From Ardenticatenaceae bacterium (GTDB lineage Bacteria; Chloroflexota; Anaerolineae; Promineifilales; Promineifilaceae): a stretch of 64,000 nucleotides of DNA. This document shows, in pieces, positions 36,001-43,506 of the stretch. The position numbers were made by a program, and so were the translations under genes. Each line of letters starts with the position of its first letter. Within the stretch, counting starts at the first letter, position 1. The notes below the pieces were generated by a model. It saw nothing but the letters and a program-made list of their open reading frames with translations. It did no database searches and was not told where the DNA came from. The DNA lies in contig JACKCC010000006.1 in assembly GCA_020634245.1 (NCBI GenBank), forward strand, positions 434,001 to 498,000, in the 5' to 3' direction.

Positions 36001-37187
36001 AAAATACGGCGCGCCGTGATTTGTTCGGCTGGTGATAGACTTTCATACAGGTCATCGGCGGCATTGGCCAATGCCTGCCGCCCGCCGCCCAGCCGCTCGT
36101 ATGCTTCCCCGGTGATGCGGTTGCGCACCCGGTTTTCCCAGAGTTTGAGCAGTGTAAATTGCAGGAGGGGGAGTGCGGCCGTTTCGCCTAAGACTTCGCG
36201 TATTAATTCATCAACCAGGCCGTCTTCAAACTGCAAGCCTACTTTTTCGGCCGGTTTGGTAATGGCTTCCCGCAGTTCCGATGCTTTCATAGCCGTAACC
36301 CGTACCTGGGTCTGCTCAAACAGGGCGTATAGCTCGGGTATTTGCACCAGGATGGTTTCAAAGTCGGAGCGAACTGTAAAGATGACAATGTGACGTGGAG
36401 CAGGAACCTGGAGCAGATGAAGGCAGTTGTTGATAAAAGCATACCGGGCCTGATCTTGATAGCAGAGGGTAAACAACTCTTCAAATTGATCAATCAAAAT
36501 GACTGCCGGGCGGTTATCGTGTTGGCTGATCTGGCTGGCCAGAAAATCGGGCGCTTGTAATATTTGCGCTTTGACGGCTTGAATTTCAGTGTCGTCGGCT
36601 TGCGGCTGAAGCAGGCGGGCCATGCTGATAAGCGGGCCGGCTCCGGGCAGCAAGGGCGGGTAGTAATGCCAGGCGGCGCTGTCCGGTTCGTTTTCAAGCT
36701 GGATGGCTCCGGCTTGCAGTTTGGGAATCAGGCCGGCCAATATGGCCGATGATTTGCCGCTGCCGGACGGCCCGACAAGGATCAGTCCGCGATTTTGTTG
36801 CAGGCGGTCGAGCATGGTGGCGATGAGTTGGTCACGGCCGTAGAAAAAATCGTGTTGTTCGCTGCTAAAAGGGTCTAATCCTACGTAAGGGCATAACTCG
36901 TTGGGCAGAATGGGCGCTTGGGCGGGGTCAAATTCTTGCAGAGTGGCGTCAAAGGCTTCTCTGTTGGCGTGGAGCAGTTCGTTAGCCCAATAATCCAGCA
37001 AGTTCTGCGCGTTCCAGCGGTCTTCTTCTTTACCCAGCAGGACGCCGGCTGCTTGCCCGCGCCGGATGAATAGCTCAACTTGATCGTAAAAGGCGGGAGA
37101 TTCACCTGACTGGCGTCGCTGTTCCAGCAGCTGCCTATGGGCACTGTTGAGAGCAGCCAGATTGGGGTAACGTTCTTTTTGTTCCAT
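33096..37187 (-). CDS. nSTAND ATPase with 14 WD40 repeats
   Basis: A 1363-residue signalling ATPase. Order: helical N-terminal domain (1-100) shared with its neighbour; nSTAND ATPase with Walker A GPSGSGKSS (about 137-145) and Walker B VILIDQFEELFT (about 230); winged-helix and arm regions to about 520; a coiled coil; one membrane helix (about 574-600); a coiled Ala-rich stretch; then 14 WD40 repeats (about 742-1332), enough for two seven-blade propellers. It ends in LSQEECAQYLRGEP, a typical tail. STAND proteins act as ligand-gated switches that oligomerise. Here the propellers would be the sensor, possibly on the other side of a membrane. The ligand and effector are unknown. Confidence 0.92.
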   Translation of the reverse strand: MEQKERYPNLAALNSAHRQLLEQRRQSGESPAFYDQVELFIRRGQAAGVLLGKEEDRWNAQNLLDYWANELLHANREAFDATLQEFDPAQAPILPNELCPYVGLDPFSSEQHDFFYGRDQLIATMLDRLQQNRGLILVGPSGSGKSSAILAGLIPKLQAGAIQLENEPDSAAWHYYPPLLPGAGPLISMARLLQPQADDTEIQAVKAQILQAPDFLASQISQHDNRPAVILIDQFEELFTLCYQDQARYAFINNCLHLLQVPAPRHIVIFTVRSDFETILVQIPELYALFEQTQVRVTAMKASELREAITKPAEKVGLQFEDGLVDELIREVLGETAALPLLQFTLLKLWENRVRNRITGEAYERLGGGRQALANAADDLYESLSPAEQITARRIFSQIVHPDDSLKITRARILRRDLYQEQSPARIDRVLEKFVQARLLRLTKDERPEEARVEIAHETLAQTWPRLAGWLEEDRVTRRRRLRLSAMAEEWQTRNQDPSTLLRGLLLEEAATYTDLNKIEEAFVEASQQEAHREQLAHEAEQQEKLRQAQALANEQSRRAKESSRAAIRARRLAMLLTAVFFIAVIAAITAAINREQAESSAATAVANQAIAEELRLTSDASAVTAVASEATAEASANLRATAEADANLQRDTAEDAAAAAEDAQATAEFNAQQADIQFHLATSRELAAAANDQLQSDPQLALLLALEAVNFTYQHTQTAPAEAEDALYRALQASQLQLTLSGHTDGVHDVAFNADGSLLATAGLDAAVKIWDAHSGQTVQTFTDSERGFNSVAFSPAQPHLAAAGLDGSVYIWDLTSGRRVRRLASDGGSVQAIAYNADGSLLAAAMADASVRVWDMTSGESLLRLVDGHKQAVNDVSFSQDGSQVVSAGEDGLVVFWDLATGTAVANLPIAGSPENPIAINSLAFSPDGSRLLIGQDDNTARIWDTASKQPIVTLSGHTSAVIGVAYSPNGRYLATASQDGTAKVWDTTTNQVAYTLSGHNGPVSAVIFSADNRRLATASQDNTAKAWNAQPALDISNLSDHSAPVTSVAFSPDNTLVATASEDKTIKIWATETGLFQITLTGPNNSVNDVAFSSDGRFLAAASTDRNAWVWDTETYELVHVFQRHGGAVTAVQFNKDNTLLATASEDGVARLWSLENGRVTLEFNHGAPILDLAFSPDGRQLATTASDGTVMVWDSSSGAIIQSLIGHAGAVNSAAFSPIEPQLATAGSDGMIKLWDLKNGSVILSLSGHTGSVLSVNYSPDGRYLATASVDKTAKLWNPQTGQVLRTFLGHTSTVHSVTFSSDGRYLATASSDRTAQLITLKTLGQLLERGQAIATRRLSQEECAQYLRGEPCLMIDKP

Positions 37188-37195
37188 TTATAACG

Positions 37196-40100
37196 TTACG
37201 GGTTGGCCGACAATGGCATGGTGCAGCGGAAACCAACATCCCAATAATCGAGACTGGTAATGGGGCGGGCCTGGAGGTTGGCGGGCAGGCTTTCTTCTGT
37301 GTAGGTAAAGATGTCATCAGCCGGAGAGGCCCAGGAACCGCCGCGTAAAATGTGGTTGGCGGGGTTGGTTTCATCGGCATCCAGTACCCATTCTTTCAGG
37401 CTGCCGGCCATGTTGTACACGCCAAAAGGACTGGCGCCATCAGGCAAGGCGTCAACCGGTTTTAATATGACGGCAAAGGTGTTGGTATTGTTGGGATTGC
37501 CGCCAAAGATGGCGCGGCTGCTGGTTGGCGGTTCGTTTCCCCAGGGGTAGACACGGCCGTCAATGGCCCGCGCCGCATATTCCCACTGTTCGGCAGTGGG
37601 CAGGTCGCCGCCAACCCATTGGCAGTAATTTTTGGCTCCGTACCAGCTTACCCAATTTATGGGATAGCGTTCGTAGCCGGCTTTGGCTTCCATGACGCTG
37701 AAATTATTGAGCAGATAGGTGAACTGCGTTTCGTAGCCGGTGATGGTGCAGTTAAATCCATCACATAACTTCTCGTAGCCGCCGATGCTGTTGAGAAAAG
37801 CGGCAAATTGGCGGACGGTGACTTCGTTTTGATCAATGTAAAAGCTGTCAACCTGGGCTTGCTGCTCATCTCCAGGCGGCCCCATGAGGAAGGTGCTGCC
37901 GGTGACGTAGAGCATGGGCATGTTGTCTTTTTCGCGAAGGAATCCTTGTAGCTGGGCAGTTTGGCGGTATTGAGCGATAACGGCCGTTGGCTCTGGCGTG
38001 GGGGTGCGTATAGATTCGGGTGTTCCATTGGCAGAGGTGATGGCGACGGCCGTTGCCGTTGCCTGGGCCATCTTCGTCGCTTCTTCCGCGACGATTTGGA
38101 ATTGGGCTGTGGAAGTAGCCGCCGCATCCTGTGCTTCCTCAATGCTGTCCAGCATCGTTCTGGTTGAGGCTTCTGATTGGGCGGTGGCAATTTGTATCGT
38201 GACCGTTGCTTGTTCTGATTGGGCGGTGGCAATTTGGGCGTCGGACAGCTCCTGCTCGCGGGCGCTGACGGTTTGCTTGGCGACTAACGTCGCTTCGGCG
38301 ATGGCCTGGGCGCGAATGGTGGCGTCGGCGGACAATGCCGCCAGCCGCAGCTCTGTTTGCTGTTGGCGGGCGTTAAAGCCCAAAATGAGGCCGCTTACCG
38401 TGATGATGAAAAGGACAGCCAGGGCAACCAGGAAGCGCCGCTGCGTATCGGCCCGTTTTTTCTGGGCTTCGGCGGCAATTTCGGCCTGTTCTTTGGCAAT
38501 CGCTTCGGCTTTGGCTTTGGCTTTTTGCTCTTCGGCGATTTGTTCGGCACGGCGTGTTAATTCTTGCGCCTGGGCCAACTCCCGTTGGCGGCGATCTTCT
38601 TCTTGCCGGGCGGCTTTGTTAACGGCCGTTTCACTGGTCTCGACAAACGCTTTCTCTACCGGACTCAGCCCGTCAAACTTTTTAGCTTCTTCCAGCAGCC
38701 AGCCGCGCAGCAGCACACTGTCATCTTTTTGCCGTCCCCGCGCGTCCCACTGTTCGGCCTGGGTGGTCAACCGCTGGCGGCGGCGCAAGACGACACGTTC
38801 TTCATCCAGCCACCCAATCAAGCTGGGCCAGTTACGCACCAGGGCTTCATGGGCCACTTCCACCTGATCATCTTCCGGTTTTTCCCCTTTTGTCAGGAGC
38901 ACCAGCCGGGCCTGGACTAATTTATCTAAAACGCGGTCGATGCGGTCATTGGCTTCACCCTGGCGATAAAGCATTTCGCGGCGTACGCGGTTGCGGGTTA
39001 CTTCCAGCCCTTCACTGGGACGCACAATTTGCAACATGATGCGGCGCGCCGTTCCCTGTTCCTCTGTTGGCAGGTTTTCGTAGAGGGTATCGGCCGTTTT
39101 GCCTAACGCTTGCATGACACCACCGACTCGCCGGTAACTTTCCCAGGTGACGCGATTGCGCTCCCGGTTGTCCCACAATTGGAGGAGGGCAAATTGGAGC
39201 AGGGGTAAGGCTGCCGGTTCGCCTAGAATTTCGCGGATCAGCCGATCAATTAACCCCTCTTCAAACTTAAGGCCAATACTTTCGGCCGGTTTTTCGATGG
39301 CTTCGCGCAGTTCACCGGCGTTCATGGCATTGACACGCACCTCACCCTGTTCAAACATCGACTTGAAAAGCTCTGTTTTTTCCAGATAGCTTTCATAGTC
39401 GGTGCGCATGGTCAGGATGACCAGATGGCGCGCCTCGCGGGACTGAATCAAATTTAAGATGTTGTTGAGGAAGGCGGTTCGTTCCTCTTCATCGTGACAC
39501 AGCGTAAATGTTTCTTCGAACTGGTCGATGACGATAACGGTTGGCTCTTTGCTGCTCTGGTTGGCCAGTGTGGTCAGGTGATCGTGATCTTCGCGCAGTT
39601 GAATGATTTGTTCTGGCAGCCAATCTTCAATGGGGATGCCGGCCGGTTGAAACAGGCGGGCTAATCGGCTGAGGGGAGCCGAACCGGGCACGATGGGGTC
39701 GAGGTAGTGCCACTTGCGGCTGCCGGGCAAAGCGCCGCTGCGCAGCCGGGGCAGCAGTCCGGCCAGGACGACGGAGGATTTACCGCTGCCGGAGGGACCG
39801 ACAACGGCAATGAGGCGGCTGACGGTGACGTGGCGCAGTAAATCATCGATGAGGAGGGAACGGCCGTAAAACAAATGCTGGTTCCCCTCCCGAAACGCAT
39901 CCAAACCGACGTAGGGGCAGCGATGATCAGGAATCGCGGGAAACTGGGTGGGGTCAAACTCGGCCAGGATTGCTTCTGGCGGCGTTAGTCCTTCATGGAA
40001 TAATTGGTTTTCCCAATAGTCGAGCAAATTCTGAGCTGTTACCCGCTCATCTTCAATGTCCAGATATGCTCCGCAGGCTTGGCCTCTTTCCAGGAATTCA

Positions 40101-40246
40101 GTGACTTTGGCCCAGAATTTGGCCGTAGGCTGCCCATTATTACGCCGCTCTTCCATCAAATCGCGATGGGTATCGCGCAGGGAAGCCAGAGAGAGGAAAG
40201 GGACAAACTCATCATCGGGGGGGAGTGTAGGCTCGGTGCTGCTCAT
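37196..40246 (-). CDS. nSTAND ATPase fused to a formylglycine-enzyme-like (SUMF1) domain
   Basis: A 1016-residue protein. The N-terminal domain (1-105) and nSTAND ATPase (Walker A GPSGSGKSS about 147, Walker B VIVIDQFEETFT about 240) match the neighbour, as does the membrane helix (about 602-625). The C-terminal 240 residues form a formylglycine-generating-enzyme-like domain (YVTGSTFLMG, FYIDQNEVTVRQF, WVSWYGAKNYCQWVGGDLPTAEQWEYAAR, LRGGSWASP, VGFRC). The copper-binding Cys pair of true oxidases is not obvious, so it more likely binds a ligand. Coupled to the EAD7 gene by a four-base overlap. Confidence 0.92.
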   Translation of the reverse strand: MSSTEPTLPPDDEFVPFLSLASLRDTHRDLMEERRNNGQPTAKFWAKVTEFLERGQACGAYLDIEDERVTAQNLLDYWENQLFHEGLTPPEAILAEFDPTQFPAIPDHRCPYVGLDAFREGNQHLFYGRSLLIDDLLRHVTVSRLIAVVGPSGSGKSSVVLAGLLPRLRSGALPGSRKWHYLDPIVPGSAPLSRLARLFQPAGIPIEDWLPEQIIQLREDHDHLTTLANQSSKEPTVIVIDQFEETFTLCHDEEERTAFLNNILNLIQSREARHLVILTMRTDYESYLEKTELFKSMFEQGEVRVNAMNAGELREAIEKPAESIGLKFEEGLIDRLIREILGEPAALPLLQFALLQLWDNRERNRVTWESYRRVGGVMQALGKTADTLYENLPTEEQGTARRIMLQIVRPSEGLEVTRNRVRREMLYRQGEANDRIDRVLDKLVQARLVLLTKGEKPEDDQVEVAHEALVRNWPSLIGWLDEERVVLRRRQRLTTQAEQWDARGRQKDDSVLLRGWLLEEAKKFDGLSPVEKAFVETSETAVNKAARQEEDRRQRELAQAQELTRRAEQIAEEQKAKAKAEAIAKEQAEIAAEAQKKRADTQRRFLVALAVLFIITVSGLILGFNARQQQTELRLAALSADATIRAQAIAEATLVAKQTVSAREQELSDAQIATAQSEQATVTIQIATAQSEASTRTMLDSIEEAQDAAATSTAQFQIVAEEATKMAQATATAVAITSANGTPESIRTPTPEPTAVIAQYRQTAQLQGFLREKDNMPMLYVTGSTFLMGPPGDEQQAQVDSFYIDQNEVTVRQFAAFLNSIGGYEKLCDGFNCTITGYETQFTYLLNNFSVMEAKAGYERYPINWVSWYGAKNYCQWVGGDLPTAEQWEYAARAIDGRVYPWGNEPPTSSRAIFGGNPNNTNTFAVILKPVDALPDGASPFGVYNMAGSLKEWVLDADETNPANHILRGGSWASPADDIFTYTEESLPANLQARPITSLDYWDVGFRCTMPLSANP

Positions 40247-41550
40247 TTTAAGTTCCTCAGCATCAATAATAATTCCAGAGACTCGCCAACTTCTTGTAAT
40301 TCTCTGGCCATAGTCAGGAGGTCCATGTCGACCTGGCGGAAGCGCCGGCCCTGTTGGCTGCGAAGACGACGAAACAGCCGCCGCACGGAAACGGCCGTGC
40401 CATCAGCCAGCGCTTTTCCTAACTCCCCGCAAACTTCCGCTAAATTGGTGGCCCATTCATCGGTGACGCCCTCCACCAAATTCTGAGTCATAGGTTCCAG
40501 GTCGTACCAGGCGTCAACCAATTCATCAATTCCCTGGTTGAGCGTACCTTCAACACGGCGCAGTTCATCATCCAATTCCTGCCAGGAGTTGTGTTCCCGT
40601 ACTAAATTTTTGACCCGCTCATTGAGGCCGGAAAGGGCGGCAACACTGTTTTGTACTTCACCGATCGTGTCCTGGGCATAATCGGATTGGGCCAGGCTGT
40701 TACTAATGGTTTGCATGGCTTGCTCCAGCGTGTCCAGGCGCAATACGCCAGCCGTAGCTACAAGCTGGGCGTTGATGCGCGAAATTTGCCGGTTGAGAAT
40801 GCGGTATAGTGGATTGATGCCGGATTGGAGCAGTTGGTAATCGTATTTTTCCACGCCTTGCCGGATGTCGTCTTTCACCTTTTCCAACTGCTGCGTCCAG
40901 CGAGCTTCCTCATTGGCAAAGGATGCTAACTGAACTGTTTGGATAATATCATCGATTTTTAACCGTACTTCCGGCTCGTTTACTTCGATATTTTCCCAGG
41001 CAGAATCGTCGCCGGGCAGCCGCTTTTGATCGTTGTAGATGAGGAAGAATCGCGTTTCCAATTCCTGAAACAAATCATGAATCTGTTTGTAATCGTTCAT
41101 CAAGGCGATTTGCTCGGAGGCGGCTTCAAAATCGGCCTGAAAACTGGTGATGGCCTGATACACTTCTGGCGAGCGCATGAGTTTGATGAGAGCGGTGACA
41201 CCTTTGCTGATCATCAGCGTTTCGGCGCCGATGGCCGATACAGAAGTGGCTGGCGCTGATTGGATTGTGGCTTTTTCGCTGGCGAGGGTGTCCCAATCCA
41301 GGAAGGGGCGGTTGTTGCGAATTTCGATGGTGAGAACCTGGAGGCGATGGTGGCGGATGCAGTATTCTACAAGAGAACGGGCTTTATCGGCCCGCCCGCC
41401 TGGGGGAAGGTCTTCGTATATTACTTCAAGATTGAAGCATACGGTTTGCAGTTCGCTTTCGTTAAAGTGATCAAGGAGCGCCTGCAAGATTTTTTTGTGG
41501 TCGGGTTGTTTGCCCTCGGGAATGAGGGGCGAGCCGTTCTGATCTGCCAT
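40243..41550 (-). CDS. EAD7-type adaptor protein with long helical region
   Basis: A 435-residue cytosolic protein. Residues about 15-85 (LLDHFNESELQTVCFNLEVIYEDLPPG ... KARSLVEYC) match the effector-associated domain EAD7, a death-like adaptor found in bacterial conflict systems built on STAND ATPases. The rest is alpha-helical; the segment ALMNDYKQIHDLFQELE (about 155-171) faintly recalls the CATRA domain, which is uncertain. It opens the block: its stop overlaps the nSTAND-SUMF1 start by four bases (ATGA), so it is probably made in step with it. It should connect the STAND switches to an effector through homotypic EAD contacts. Confidence 0.85.
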   Translation of the reverse strand: MADQNGSPLIPEGKQPDHKKILQALLDHFNESELQTVCFNLEVIYEDLPPGGRADKARSLVEYCIRHHRLQVLTIEIRNNRPFLDWDTLASEKATIQSAPATSVSAIGAETLMISKGVTALIKLMRSPEVYQAITSFQADFEAASEQIALMNDYKQIHDLFQELETRFFLIYNDQKRLPGDDSAWENIEVNEPEVRLKIDDIIQTVQLASFANEEARWTQQLEKVKDDIRQGVEKYDYQLLQSGINPLYRILNRQISRINAQLVATAGVLRLDTLEQAMQTISNSLAQSDYAQDTIGEVQNSVAALSGLNERVKNLVREHNSWQELDDELRRVEGTLNQGIDELVDAWYDLEPMTQNLVEGVTDEWATNLAEVCGELGKALADGTAVSVRRLFRRLRSQQGRRFRQVDMDLLTMARELQEVGESLELLLMLRNLK

Positions 41551-41661
41551 CAGCGTCTGGTCCTGCCTTTATGAAAGTTTATTATAAAGGGGGTTCCCTA
41601 AAAAGTAAACGGAACAAGACCAGAGGGGGGCGCGGAATTTTTGTTGATAGCTTACGTGCAT

Positions 41662-41724
41662 AGTGCCAGGCACAGGGCTTCAGGTCTCGCTTAAACCAGG
41701 TTGTTCCGCCCTGTGCCTGGCACT
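41662..41724. repeat. Dispersed hairpin element, AGTGCCAGGCACAGGGC family, copy 2
   Basis: Perfect 17-bp arms (41662-41678 and 41708-41724) around a 29-base loop containing TCGCTTAAACCAGG, nearly the loop of the copy at 7927. It lies upstream of the EAD7 gene. Confidence 0.88.
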
Positions 41725-41740
41725 GTGGCTTATCATCAAC

Positions 41741-41773
41741 AGATTACAAAAGTTTGCCAAACTTTTGTAATCT
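41741..41773. repeat. 33-bp near-perfect palindrome
   Basis: Arms of 16 bases, AGATTACAAAAGTTTG and its exact complement, separated by one base. It lies downstream of the SHOCT gene at 41797 and upstream of the EAD7 gene. It may be a terminator-like hairpin or a protein-binding site. Confidence 0.8.
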
Positions 41774-41796
41774 AGTGGGGTGGGTACGGCCGTTGC

Positions 41797-42174
41797 CTAC
41801 TCAACAAATATCTCTACACGTTCGCCATCTTCTTCATCGGTCACATCCATAATTTTGCCTTGCTGGCCGCTCTGAATGGCTTCCATGATTTCATTGTAGT
41901 TGACGCCTTCCACTTCCGGGGCAAAACGGGCGCCCATTTTGATGCCGACGTTGACCAATCCCATGGGAATATTGACGTTGACTTTGGCCCGGCCTGTGGT
42001 CATGTCGGTTACACGGACGCGGAACCAGCGGGGAGCGCTGGCTCCTTTGAAGGGCATGGATGGTGGTTTGTTGTCCTGGTCTAAAGCGCGTAGTAATTCA
42101 GCCCCATCCTGGGCTGTGATTTTTCCTTCTTCAATCATTTTGAGAATTTGCATTCTTTCTTCTGTGCTAGCCAT
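41797..42174 (-). CDS. SHOCT-like domain protein
   Basis: A 125-residue protein. The N-terminal 40 residues (EERMQILKMIEEGKITAQDGAELLRALD) are a short helical module like the SHOCT-like/DUF2089-associated domain. The rest (RWFRVRVTDMTTGRAKVNVNIPMGLVNVGIKMGARFAPEVEGVNYNEI) matches the product at 44799-45215 residue by residue over about 75 positions, so they are recent paralogues. No signal peptide. These probably interact with the DUF4097-like proteins. The function is unknown. Confidence 0.8.
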   Translation of the reverse strand: MASTEERMQILKMIEEGKITAQDGAELLRALDQDNKPPSMPFKGASAPRWFRVRVTDMTTGRAKVNVNIPMGLVNVGIKMGARFAPEVEGVNYNEIMEAIQSGQQGKIMDVTDEEDGERVEIFVE

Positions 42175-42215
42175 GGAATTCTCCTTGATAAGTGTGCGAG
42201 TGTGCGAGTTGTAAG

Positions 42216-43202
42216 TTAGACGTCCAAGCTCATGTGGGTCAGGGTACGTCTGGGTTGAAAATTAGCTTCTTGCAGCAGTTTGTTTGTTACCTCATCATCA
42301 TCCGGATGGTCAATGCGTACGTTGCGAACGGACAGGTAGCTGATGCGGCGGATGGCTTTGGCCAGTAACGGCCGTTCCAACTCTCCCTTCCACGCCGGAT
42401 GTACCCGTAAAGCGATTTGATGTGCCCGGCCCCATTCGCTCCAGATGCCAGCCAGTCCGGTGAGTTGATGGCGATCTTTGGTAACCCATATCTCCGAGCG
42501 ACGGCCGTTCATAAAATTTTCAAACTGCCGCCATAAGCCTCGCTTGTAAGAATCCTCCGGCAGTGGTTCCGGCCAATTCAGGTCAGTGGCCAGGGCGGTA
42601 ATATCTAGTTGATACGCCTGCCACCACTCTTGCCGCGACAATTCTTGAATAAATGGTTCGGTTTGCGTCGGCAAAGCCGGTTCCAATTGGCGTAACCGCT
42701 GTGAGGCGCAGCGCCAGGTGGTCATGCTGCCAATGGTGTGATAGTTGAGCGAACGGTACAGGTCAAGCGCCGCTGTATTATCTTTGACGACTTGCAGCAA
42801 GATTTTGTGTCCACCGCGTTTTTGCACTAACGAAGTCAGCGATTCCATGAGGTCCCGGGCGATGCCCCGGCGACGAAAATCGGGGTGAACGGCGACATTG
42901 ACAACCAGATAACGGCCTGGTGTCCGGGTTGTGAGAAGGGTGGCGTTGCCGATGATACGGCCGTTTTCTTCCCAAACATACCCCAGAGCTAATTTATTTG
43001 TTGCCGGATTCAACCGCCACAGAAAGGCGGGCTGACTCAAGCCTGCTTCACTGTTGAATAAATGGTTTTCATTGCCCCCTAACCGGTGCCCAAAAACAAG
43101 TTCCAAGAGATTAATAACTTGAGACACATCACGGTTTAGATTAATAGGGCGCGGGCCGCTAAACGGCCGTGTTCCTGCCGGAATTGTAACAACCATTCTC
43201 AT
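42216..43202 (-). CDS. Tandem GNAT acetyltransferase
   Basis: A 328-residue protein with an N-terminal GNAT domain (about 20-165). The acetyl-CoA loop is VAVHPDFRRRGIARDLM (about 105-121), matching Q/RxxGxG/A. A degraded second GNAT-like half (about 185-325) ends LQEANFQPRRTLTHMSLDV. Two-domain GNATs are common in this phylum; the substrate is unknown. It lies between SHOCT genes on the same strand and contains four ACGGCCGT copies. The start ATG at 43202 is followed by MRMVVTIP. Confidence 0.85.
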   Translation of the reverse strand: MRMVVTIPAGTRPFSGPRPINLNRDVSQVINLLELVFGHRLGGNENHLFNSEAGLSQPAFLWRLNPATNKLALGYVWEENGRIIGNATLLTTRTPGRYLVVNVAVHPDFRRRGIARDLMESLTSLVQKRGGHKILLQVVKDNTAALDLYRSLNYHTIGSMTTWRCASQRLRQLEPALPTQTEPFIQELSRQEWWQAYQLDITALATDLNWPEPLPEDSYKRGLWRQFENFMNGRRSEIWVTKDRHQLTGLAGIWSEWGRAHQIALRVHPAWKGELERPLLAKAIRRISYLSVRNVRIDHPDDDEVTNKLLQEANFQPRRTLTHMSLDV

Positions 43203-43506
43203 AATCCAGATGAGCGGCTTGATTTACCCGATTGACTCAGCCAATCTGCTGCTCAAACAATCAATAAACAATCTCCTTTGTACGGCCGCTTGGTTAAAAA
43301 GCGGCTGACGACAATTTTACACCAACTCCTGAAATCTACCTTGTTCCTGTTTTTGCCTGAAACCGGGACAGACCTGACAGTTTGGTGTGAAACTATCAGG
43401 TCGTGTTAAGAACCTGTCCCAGAGCTGGCAAATTTTAAGATCGCAACCGATTCAAACCATCCAAATTGGTAGGGACAGTTCGCAAACCGTCTCTACGGGC
43501 CTTTGT
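43203..43506. other. Hairpin-rich spacer without a gene
   Basis: This 304-base gap has no credible gene. It holds a small stem-loop, GCCGCTT/AAGCGGC (43285-43305), an imperfect hairpin with ACCTGACAGTTT arms (43371-43402) nested in GGGACAG/CTGTCCC, and an imperfect palindrome GTAGGGACAGTT...CTCTAC (43469-43496). These are dispersed-repeat types rather than obvious regulators. Confidence 0.7.

Noticed and set aside
37196..40246. A true formylglycine-generating enzyme
   Set aside because: The C-terminal domain is of that fold, but the catalytic cysteine pair is not evident and it is joined to a STAND ATPase; a ligand-binding role is more likely.
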